Shown piece by piece: positions 18,010-24,273 of a stretch of 64,000 nucleotides of DNA. The stretch lies in contig JADYYS010000011.1 in the NCBI GenBank assembly GCA_020853525.1, forward strand, positions 32,856 through 96,855, given 5' to 3'. Each line of letters starts with the position of its first letter. Position 1 is the first letter of the stretch. The translations under genes were made by a program, and so were the position numbers. Below the pieces are notes generated by a model, which was given only the letters and a program-made list of their open reading frames with translations, did not search any database and was not told the origin of the DNA. This DNA is from Ardenticatenales bacterium. GTDB taxonomy: Bacteria > Chloroflexota > Anaerolineae > Epilineales > Epilineaceae.

Positions 18010-18699
18010 GTGAGGTCCTCGCTAACCACTCTCGAATCCGACGTCACCGCCTGCCGCCTCTGCCCCCGCCTCGTCGCCTGGCGCGAGCACATCGCCTCCA
18101 CCAAGCGCGCCGCGTACGCGGACCAGACGTACTGGGGCCGCCCCGTTCCCGGCTTCGGCGACCCCGACGCCTGGCTCCTCATCGTCGGCCTGGCGCCGGG
18201 GGCGCACGGCTCGAACCGCACCGGCCGCATGTTCACGGGCGACGGCTCGGGCCAGTGGCTGTACCGCTCGCTCCACCGCGCCGGCTTCGCCTCCCAAGCC
18301 GTCGCCACGGCGCGCGACGACGGCCTGACGCTCACGGGCGCCTGGATCACGGCCGCCGTCCGGTGCGCCCCGCCGGCGAACAAGCCGACGCCCGACGAGT
18401 GGGCCGCCTGCCGGCCGTTCCTGCGCCGCGAGATCCCGCTCCTGCCGAACGTCCGCGTCATCGTCGCGCTCGGCGCGTTCGCGTGGCAGAAGGTGCTGGA
18501 CGTCGGTCGCGAGGACGGTGGCGATCTCGGCTGGACCGTCCCGCGCCCCGCGCCCGCTTTCGGCCACGGAGCGGCGCACGACCTCGGCGCGGTGCGGTTG
18601 ATCGGCTGCTACCACCCCAGCCAGCAGAACACGTTCACCGGGCGGTTGACGGAAGGGATGCTGGACGAGGTGTGGGGAATGGCGAAGCGCGCCCTGTAG
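18010..18699 (+). CDS. Uracil-DNA glycosylase, family 5 (UdgB-like)
   Basis: 229 residues. Fe-S cysteines appear as C-R-L-C-P-R-L (about 15-18) and in V-R-C-A-P-P plus A-A-C-R-P-F. Motif 1 is G-L-A-P-G-A-H-G-S-N-R-T-G-R-M-F-T-G-D, where family 4 would have G-E-x-P-G and an active-site Glu; the A in G-L-A-P-G is the family 5 form. Motif 2 is C-Y-H-P-S-Q-Q-N-T-F-T-G-R. The enzyme removes uracil and related deaminated bases from DNA in base excision repair. GTG 18010 follows a G-rich stretch 10 bases after the MNT gene, so the two may be co-transcribed. The stop codon TAG (18697-18699) lies inside the left end of the inverted-repeat element at 18694. Confidence 0.88.
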   Translation: MRSSLTTLESDVTACRLCPRLVAWREHIASTKRAAYADQTYWGRPVPGFGDPDAWLLIVGLAPGAHGSNRTGRMFTGDGSGQWLYRSLHRAGFASQAVATARDDGLTLTGAWITAAVRCAPPANKPTPDEWAACRPFLRREIPLLPNVRVIVALGAFAWQKVLDVGREDGGDLGWTVPRPAPAFGHGAAHDLGAVRLIGCYHPSQQNTFTGRLTEGMLDEVWGMAKRAL

Positions 18700-18866
18700 G
18701 GGCACCCCTTGTGGGTGCCCTTCATCGTCCACGCGATCCGATGGTTTGCCGATCCGCACGGTTTGCCGATCCGCATGGTTGCCGATCCGCATGGTTTGCC
18801 GATCCGATGGTTCCGCAAGCCGCATGGTTTGCGACGATGGGCACCCACGGGGGGGTGCCCCTACAG
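18694..18866. mobile_element. MITE-like element with terminal inverted repeats at a convergent gene junction
   Basis: The outer ends are perfect inverted copies: CTGTAGGGGCACCCC at 18694-18708 and GGGGTGCCCCTACAG at 18852-18866. The homology extends inward (GTGGGTGCCC at 18711-18720, GGGCACCCAC at 18839-18848). The interior holds imperfect 16-17 bp tandem repeats. There is no transposase. The TAG of the left end is the stop codon of the uracil-DNA glycosylase. The TAG of the right end, on the other strand, is the stop of the MFS gene. Each end can also fold on itself and may serve as a two-way terminator. Confidence 0.7.
18735..18812. repeat. Imperfect tandem repeat, 16-17 bp unit
   Basis: Five units based on GATCCGCATGGTTTGCC, starting at 18735, 18751, 18768, 18784 and 18801, with one- or two-base gaps in some units. 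They lie inside the inverted-repeat element and outside any gene. Unit length is too short and spacing absent for CRISPR. Confidence 0.8.
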
Positions 18867-20186
18867 ATGGGACGCGATCTCTTCCGGTTCTCGTTCGTAC
18901 CGCCGCAACTCCGGCGTCGATGCCGCCACCCAACCCGTGGCGACGAGGCATGCGATCCCGCCGCTGATGACGGACGCGGCCGCGCCCCAGACGCTGGCCA
19001 CGAGGCCGGCCTCGAGCTCGCCCAGCTGCGGGCCGCCCATGAAGAAGATCATGTTCACGCTCGTCATCCGACCGCGCAGCCGGTCCGGCGTGGCCAGCTG
19101 GCGGATGACGTTGCGGATGACGGTCGACACCATGTCGGACGCGCCGTAGACGACGAGGCACGCGAACGTCAGCCAGAAGCTGCGCGACAGGCCGAAGGCC
19201 ACCGTCGCGGCGCCGTAGACGAAGACCGAGCCGAGCATGACCCAGCCGCGGTAATGGATCCGGCGGATCATCGGCACCATGATCAGCGCCGTAACGAACG
19301 CCCCGGCCGCCGGCGCCGCTTGGAGCACGCCGTAGCCCGTGGCGCCGACGTCGAGCACGTTCTCGGCGAAGATCGGCAGGAGCGCCGTGGCCGAGGCGAA
19401 GAACGTCGCGAAGAAGTCCATCAGCATCGAGCCGCGGATGAGGGGCGCCCGAAAGACGAACTGGAGGCCCTCCCACGCCGCGTGCAGGCTGATCGCGCCG
19501 CCCTGCGCGCCGGCGCCGGCCGGGATGTCGCGCATTAGCAGGACGGCGGCGATGACGGCGCCGAACGACACGGCGTTGATCGCGTACACCCAGCCCAGGC
19601 CGAGCGTGGCGATGATCAGGCCGCCGAGCGCCGGCCCGGCGACGGCTGAGAGCTGGAACATCGTCGTATTCAGGCTGACGGCCGAGGCCATGTGTTCGGG
19701 GGGGACGAGGCTGGGCACCAGCGCGCTGCGCGCCGGGTTGTCGAACGCGGCGGCGGCGGCGCCGATGGCGGTCAGGACGTAGATCGGCCAGATGACGGAC
19801 AGGCCGTTGAACGTCAGAACGGCCAGAACGACGGCCGCCGTGCCCATCGACGCCTGGGTGATGATGAGCATCTTGCGCCGGTCGATCGCGTCCGCGACGA
19901 CGCCGCCGACGAGCGAGAAGACGATGATCGGACCGATCCGCACGAGGCCGACGAGGCCGAGGGCGACGGCGGCGGCGTCCAGTTGGTCGGCCCCCGGATA
20001 GAAGCGCTTGACGTGCCACAGCACCGCCGCGCTCTGCATCAGGTTGCCGGCGATCGAGACGAGCTGGCCGGCCCACAGCAGGCGGTAGTTGCGATAGCGC
20101 AGCGCGACGAGCGACGGGGGCAGCCCGCGCCCGGCCCGGCGAGGGCGCGGCCCGGACGGCGGGCGACGCGCGTGCGGATCGCTCAT
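18861..20186 (-). CDS. MFS transporter, EntS/MFS_3 type exporter
   Basis: 441 residues with about twelve hydrophobic segments. The N-terminal tail is Arg/Pro-rich, followed by L-R-Y-R-N-Y-R-L-L-W-A-G-Q, which is typical of the MFS_3/EntS subfamily. The loop 2-3 motif is G-G-V-V-A-D-A-I-D-R-R-K, the MFS signature G-x-x-x-D-R-x-x-R/K-R/K. A-F-D-N-P-A-R-S-A-L-V-P and the later R-G-R-M-T-S-V-N also fit this subfamily. It probably exports a small molecule by proton antiport; the substrate is unknown. Its last codons and TAG stop are provided by the right inverted repeat at 18852-18866. It is divergent from the DUF2892 gene and convergent with the uracil-DNA glycosylase. Confidence 0.85.
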   Translation of the reverse strand: MSDPHARRPPSGPRPRRAGRGLPPSLVALRYRNYRLLWAGQLVSIAGNLMQSAAVLWHVKRFYPGADQLDAAAVALGLVGLVRIGPIIVFSLVGGVVADAIDRRKMLIITQASMGTAAVVLAVLTFNGLSVIWPIYVLTAIGAAAAAFDNPARSALVPSLVPPEHMASAVSLNTTMFQLSAVAGPALGGLIIATLGLGWVYAINAVSFGAVIAAVLLMRDIPAGAGAQGGAISLHAAWEGLQFVFRAPLIRGSMLMDFFATFFASATALLPIFAENVLDVGATGYGVLQAAPAAGAFVTALIMVPMIRRIHYRGWVMLGSVFVYGAATVAFGLSRSFWLTFACLVVYGASDMVSTVIRNVIRQLATPDRLRGRMTSVNMIFFMGGPQLGELEAGLVASVWGAAASVISGGIACLVATGWVAASTPELRRYEREPEEIASHL

Positions 20187-20271
20187 GCGCGGCTACGGCG
20201 GTGCGATCCGGCGGCGCATCGAAGCGCCGGACTGGCCAGTCGGCCAATCCTGCGACCGGCCATCTGCACGA

Positions 20272-20299
20272 TTGACGGACCGCGCAACCGCGATAGGAT
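20272..20299 (+). promoter_or_regulatory. Sigma-70-type promoter for the DUF2892 gene
   Basis: TTGACG (20272-20277) and TAGGAT (20294-20299) are separated by 16 bases. The start codon of the DUF2892 gene lies 76 bases downstream. This is the best -35/-10 pair seen in the divergent gap 20187-20375. Confidence 0.5.
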
Positions 20300-20375
20300 G
20301 AGGTCGGCAATCCTCGCCGCATTCGCATGTCGTTCCGTCCGTAGAGCGAACGGCCGCCCGGAAAGGTCAGAGTCG

Positions 20376-20582
20376 ATGTCGAAATTCCTGGAACTCAACA
20401 TGGCCACGTGGGATCGCGCACTGCGCATCGTCATTGGCGTTGCGCTGATCGCTCTGGTGTTCGTCGGCCCGAAAACCCCGTGGGGCTGGGTGGGCGTGGT
20501 GCCGCTACTCACGGCGTTGACGGGCCGGTGCCCGGTGTACACGCTGTTCGGCATTCGGACCTGTCCTGCCGACGTCTCGTAG
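20376..20582 (+). CDS. DUF2892 small membrane protein
   Basis: 68 residues. It contains the DUF2892 (YgaP-type membrane domain) pattern in full: a leading N-M-A-T-W-D-R-A-L-R-I-V-I-G-V-A-L-I, a first helix, W-G-W-V-G-V-V-P-L-L-T-A-L-T-G, and the closing C-P-V-Y-T-L-F-G-I-R-T-C. Two membrane segments and two conserved cysteines are visible. In other bacteria this domain is fused to or sits next to rhodanese proteins and may bind sulfur or metal; here it stands alone. GAAAGG lies nine bases before ATG 20376. Confidence 0.9.
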   Translation: MSKFLELNMATWDRALRIVIGVALIALVFVGPKTPWGWVGVVPLLTALTGRCPVYTLFGIRTCPADVS

Positions 20583-20615
20583 GCGCAGCGCCGGTTCGGC
20601 AGGCACGCCGGGCGA

Positions 20616-21719
20616 TCAGAGCGTGAGCCACTGGTAGTCCCCTTCGCACGGCGGCCCGTCCGTGATCCACATCGCCCGCGCGTCGAGGTCCATGATCGCC
20701 GACGTCACGGTGCGGTAGTCGCCGGACGGGTCGTCGGGGTCGGGGTGGCGGCAGACGGAGTAGGGGTAGCCGGTGTGGTCGCGCAGCATCGTCTGTAGGT
20801 CGTCCACCGTGACGCCGGTGCGATCGGCCAGGCTGGAGCGCAGGCAGTTCAAGCGGTTGAGCGAGGCAAACCGCTGGACGTTCGGCGTTTCGGCGATGCC
20901 GGCGCTCTCGGGGTCGAAGAAGTGGTTCGTGTGGACGAGCCGCCCGCCCGCGTCCGGGGCGATCCGGCACGTCGTCATGGGTGACGCCTCGAGGGCGACG
21001 GCGCCGCCTCCCTCTGCCCCAGGACCGGCCCGGGCGATGACGAAGTTGCCGCTGCACGCTCGCGGTCCGTTCGTCACGCGCGCCACCGCGGCGTCGAGGT
21101 TGCGCTCGCCGAGGATCTGCCAGCACCGGACGTGGAACGGCGCCGCCGGCCGCGACCAGTCGTCGTCCTGGCTGGTCAGCCCGTTGATCGCCAGACCGAG
21201 CCCGTGGCTGTTCAGGCCGATCTTGCCGCCGAACACGCCGGCCTCGGTGAACGCCGCCCGCGCGAACCCGTCCGGCTGGCGCTCGATGACGACCGCACCC
21301 TTGACGTCCGGGATCCAGTCCCAGTTCTGTCCGAGGAGCGTGTGGCCGTCGGCCGTCGCCGGGGGCGTGAGAGCGAACGACGTGCAGCCGTCGACGGCCG
21401 ACTCGGCGTGGAGCGCCAAGAGCGTGAACTGGGCGTACATCAGCTCGTAGCGCGCGTTCAGCGCGGCGATCGCCAGCACGTCGTGACCGGCGCCCTCGGC
21501 GATGCCGATCACGCCGGCGGCGTACGCGGGCGACGCGGCGGTGAGGCGCTCCCAGAGCGTTGCCGCGCGCTCCAGGACCCGCTGGCGCGACATCCGGCCC
21601 TCGACTTCGAAGCGGCGGAAGTAGACGGCGACGTTGTGGTCGATCTCGGCGCGCAGGGCACGGCCCTGGATCAGCCCTTGCGCGTGCGCTTCGCCGGTGA
21701 CGGACACGATCGGCAGCAT
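20616..21719 (-). CDS. C45 family autoproteolytic acyltransferase/hydrolase
   Basis: 367 residues, similar in layout to acyl-CoA:6-aminopenicillanic acid acyltransferase (peptidase C45, Ntn-hydrolase fold). The motif D-G-C-T-S-F puts the self-processing nucleophile at Cys112; cleavage before it would yield alpha and beta chains. Supporting motifs are the N-terminal G-x-x-x-G-x-x-x-G-R-A-L, N-A-R-Y-E-L-M-Y before the nucleophile, and L-G-Q-N-W-D-W, N-S-H-G-L-G-L-A-I-N-G-L and H-T-N-H-F after it. Bacterial members hydrolyse or transfer amide-linked acyl groups; the substrate is not predictable. There is no signal peptide, so it is likely cytoplasmic. It is transcribed alone, convergent with the DUF2892 gene. 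Confidence 0.85.
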   Translation of the reverse strand: MLPIVSVTGEAHAQGLIQGRALRAEIDHNVAVYFRRFEVEGRMSRQRVLERAATLWERLTAASPAYAAGVIGIAEGAGHDVLAIAALNARYELMYAQFTLLALHAESAVDGCTSFALTPPATADGHTLLGQNWDWIPDVKGAVVIERQPDGFARAAFTEAGVFGGKIGLNSHGLGLAINGLTSQDDDWSRPAAPFHVRCWQILGERNLDAAVARVTNGPRACSGNFVIARAGPGAEGGGAVALEASPMTTCRIAPDAGGRLVHTNHFFDPESAGIAETPNVQRFASLNRLNCLRSSLADRTGVTVDDLQTMLRDHTGYPYSVCRHPDPDDPSGDYRTVTSAIMDLDARAMWITDGPPCEGDYQWLTL

Positions 21720-21860
21720 GAGAACCTCGTGGACCCGCCGTTGCGGCGCCTTGCGTCGGGCGTCGCGCGCTGCGGCGGGCTGGGGCGCGTCCGATCGGAC
21801 GGCGGGGTGGGGCGAATTCGGCGCACGGATGGGTGAACAAGGATGGATGCAGTCGGATCA

Positions 21861-21940
21861 GAGCAGAGCAGAGCAGAGCAGAGCAGAGCTGATCGGAACG
21901 GATCGGAGTCGGATCGGATCGGATCGGATCGGATCGGATA
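21861..21940. repeat. Two adjacent pentanucleotide microsatellites
   Basis: GAGCA is repeated five times at 21861-21885 (with a sixth GAGCT). After a short spacer GGATC is repeated five times at 21911-21935, followed by GGATA. They lie in the 321-base gap 21720-22040 between divergent genes, which otherwise shows no gene. Five-base units out of frame with coding suggest slippage-prone, possibly phase-variable spacer DNA. Confidence 0.85.
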
Positions 21941-22040
21941 AGGATGGGGGCAGGCGGTCGGTGGGGCAAGGATCGTCGACGTTGGCCGTGGGCCATCCCC
22001 CGACCGCCCGCCTCCCTGTCTGACCGACACCGCACATCGC

Positions 22041-23033
22041 ATGCTAGAATCCGCCCGCCCCAAGGAGAACGTCACGGCCTCGCTGCTCCTCACCGGCCCT
22101 GCCGGCTTCATCGCCTCCCACCTCGCCGAACGCCTGTTGGCGGACGGCCACACGGTGCTGGGCGTCGACTGCTTCACCGACTACTACCCGCGCCCCGTCA
22201 AGGAACGGAACCTGGCCGGTGCGCTCGCGCATCCCGCCTTCACGTTCGTCGAAGGGGACCTGCGGACGATGGACGTCCGGCCGCTCGTCGAGCAGGCGGA
22301 GTGCATCGTCCACTTGGCGGCGATGGGCGGGCTCCTCCAATCCTGGACGGCGTTCGAGGCCTATCAAGGCTGCAACATCCTGGCGACGCAGCGGCTCCTC
22401 GAGGCGATGCGGCAGGTGGGCGGGGGGCGGCGCATCGTCCACATCAGCACGTCGTCGGTGTACGGCCGCGAGTCGTCCGGCGGTGAGGCCCGCGTGCCGG
22501 CACCGGATTCGCCGTACGGCGTCACCAAGCTGGCCGCCGAGCACCTCGTGCAGGCCTACCACCGCAACTTCGACGTGCCGATGACGATCCTGCGCTACTT
22601 CAGCATCTACGGGCCGCGCCAGCGGCCGGACATGGGCTACCACATCTTCATCGACCGCGTGCTGCGCGGAGAGGGGATCACGGTCTTCGGTGACGGTCGG
22701 CAGACGCGCGGCAACACGTTCGTCGGCGACTGCGTCGACGCCACCGTCAAGGCCGTCGAGCACGGCCCGACGGGCGACGTGTTCAACATCGGCGGTGGAG
22801 AGACGATCTCGGCGATCGGTGCGATCGAGCTCATCGAAGCGCTGACCGGCCGCCGCGCCAGCATCGTCCACGCCCCGGCGCGCCCCGGCGAGCAGAGCCA
22901 CGCGCTGGCGGACACGTCCAAGGCGCGCGCCACCTTCGGCTGGGTGCCGCGCGTCGGGATCCGTGACGGGATGGCCGCCCAGGTGGCATGGCAGATCGCC
23001 GAGCTCGAGCGGACCGCGTCGGGCGGCGCTTGA
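22041..23033 (+). CDS. NAD-dependent nucleotide-sugar epimerase/dehydratase
   Basis: About 330 residues, extended short-chain dehydrogenase. The nucleotide-binding loop is L-T-G-P-A-G-F-I-A-S-H-L and the acidic strand end V-D-C-F-T-D-Y-Y. S-T-S-S-V-Y-G gives the catalytic Ser region and S-P-Y-G-V-T-K the Y-x-x-x-K pair. The downstream L-R-Y-F-S-I-Y-G-P-R-Q-R-P-D-M and F-G-D-G-R-Q-T-R motifs are those of UDP-glucose/glucuronate 4-epimerases and related sugar dehydratases. It should feed a UDP-sugar to the nearby glycosyltransferases. ATG 22041 is used, but TAGAAT right after it may be a -10 box and AAGGAG at 22062-22067 a ribosome site, so the true start could be some 12 codons later. Confidence 0.82.
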   Translation: MLESARPKENVTASLLLTGPAGFIASHLAERLLADGHTVLGVDCFTDYYPRPVKERNLAGALAHPAFTFVEGDLRTMDVRPLVEQAECIVHLAAMGGLLQSWTAFEAYQGCNILATQRLLEAMRQVGGGRRIVHISTSSVYGRESSGGEARVPAPDSPYGVTKLAAEHLVQAYHRNFDVPMTILRYFSIYGPRQRPDMGYHIFIDRVLRGEGITVFGDGRQTRGNTFVGDCVDATVKAVEHGPTGDVFNIGGGETISAIGAIELIEALTGRRASIVHAPARPGEQSHALADTSKARATFGWVPRVGIRDGMAAQVAWQIAELERTASGGA

Positions 23034-23051
23034 GCGGCCTCCGGCGACCGC

Positions 23052-23082
23052 TTGAGACCTCGATGTCGAACCCGTCTACAAT
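23052..23082 (+). promoter_or_regulatory. Putative sigma-70-type promoter before the GT2 gene
   Basis: TTGAGA (23052-23057) and TACAAT (23077-23082) with a 19-base spacer, followed by a C-rich run. It lies just after the epimerase gene and 122 bases before the GT2 start. The spacer is on the long side. Confidence 0.4.
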
Positions 23083-23204
23083 ACGCCCCGCCCCAACGCC
23101 CCGACCCACCGGCGCGCACGGTGCAGACGCGCTCGATCAAGGCGCGATCGATCCGGCGGCTCGACCGGCGTGGTGTGGACGTGGACAGAGAGGATGATCG
23201 CTCG

Positions 23205-24248
23205 ATGACCTTGACCGGCACCCGTGAGGCCTCCGTCCGGCTGACCGCCGACGGCGTGCGGCCGGCGCTCTCGATCGTCATCCCGCTCTTCAACGAGGTC
23301 GAGACGATCCCGTTGCTGGCCGAACGGTTGGCCGCGGCCCTCGACCGCCTCGGCCGAAGCTGGGAGGTCATCGTCGTCGACGACGGCTCGACGGACGGTT
23401 CGTACGAGGCGCTTGCGCGCGTGCACGCGGCCGACCCGCGGTTCACCGTCATCCAGTTCCGCCGCAACTTCGGCCAGACGCCGGCGTTCATGGCCGGCTT
23501 CGACGCCGCGCGCGGCGGGATCGTCGTCACGATGGACGCCGACCTCCAGAACGATCCGGACGACATCGGCGCCGTCGTGGCCGAGATGGAGCGCGGCGGT
23601 TACGACATCGTCAGCGGCTGGCGCCAGGATCGCAAGGAGCCGCTCTTGCGGCGGCGGATCCCGAGCCTGTTCGGCAACTGGGTCATGGGCGTCCTCACCG
23701 GTGTCCGCCTGAAGGACACCGGTTGCTCGCTCAAGGCCTACCGCTCCGAGGTCGTCAAGAACATCAAGCTGTACGGCAACCTGCACCGCTTCGTCCCGGC
23801 CGCCGCCAGCTGGTACGGCGTCACGATCGGCCAAGTGCCGGTGCGGGACAACCCGCGCGCGCACGGGACCTCAAAGTACGGCCTTGGGATCAAGCGTGCG
23901 CCGCGCGTGTTGCTGGATCTGCTGACGCTCTACTTCCTGCGCAACTTCGGCACGCGGCCGATCCACATCTTCGGCGGCATCGGCATCGTCTCCGGCTTGC
24001 TGGGCGTGCTCGTCGGCCTCTATCTGACGGTCGTCAAGCTGGTCTACCATCAAAACATCGGCGATCGGCCGCTGCTGTTGCTCGCCGTCCTGCTCGTCAT
24101 CCTCGGCGTGAACTTCCTGTCGATGGGATTCCTGGGCGAGCTCGTCGTCCGCTCGTACCACGAGGCTCAGGACAAGCCGATCTACACCGTCCGCCGCGTC
24201 CTCGACGCAGCGGGCGATCCGACGCCCGCCGCACCGTTGCGCGGCTGA
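23205..24248 (+). CDS. GT2 glycosyltransferase, polyprenyl-phosphate sugar synthase type
   Basis: About 347 residues. The cytoplasmic GT-A domain shows S-I-V-I-P-L-F-N-E-V, V-V-D-D-G-S-T-D-G, F-R-R-N-F-G-Q-T, and the metal site T-M-D-A-D-L-Q-N-D-P. K-D-T-G-C-S-L-K-A-Y-R and the R-x-H-G-x-S-K-Y-G motif (here R-A-H-G-T-S-K-Y-G) place it with dolichol/undecaprenyl-phosphate glycosyltransferases (DPMS, ArnC, GtrB). Two C-terminal membrane helices (about 240-320) follow. Such enzymes charge a polyprenyl phosphate with one sugar, which is the donor used by GT39 enzymes; one lies two genes downstream and three at 3686-11957. ATG 23205 follows AGAGAGGA; GTG 23181 is an in-frame alternative. Confidence 0.88.
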   Translation: MTLTGTREASVRLTADGVRPALSIVIPLFNEVETIPLLAERLAAALDRLGRSWEVIVVDDGSTDGSYEALARVHAADPRFTVIQFRRNFGQTPAFMAGFDAARGGIVVTMDADLQNDPDDIGAVVAEMERGGYDIVSGWRQDRKEPLLRRRIPSLFGNWVMGVLTGVRLKDTGCSLKAYRSEVVKNIKLYGNLHRFVPAAASWYGVTIGQVPVRDNPRAHGTSKYGLGIKRAPRVLLDLLTLYFLRNFGTRPIHIFGGIGIVSGLLGVLVGLYLTVVKLVYHQNIGDRPLLLLAVLLVILGVNFLSMGFLGELVVRSYHEAQDKPIYTVRRVLDAAGDPTPAAPLRG

Positions 24249-24273
24249 CCCTCGAACCCACGGGAGTGACCGA

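Noticed and set aside
18735..18812. A possible CRISPR array
   Set aside because: Units are 16-17 bp and directly adjacent, with no spacers and no cas genes in the window.
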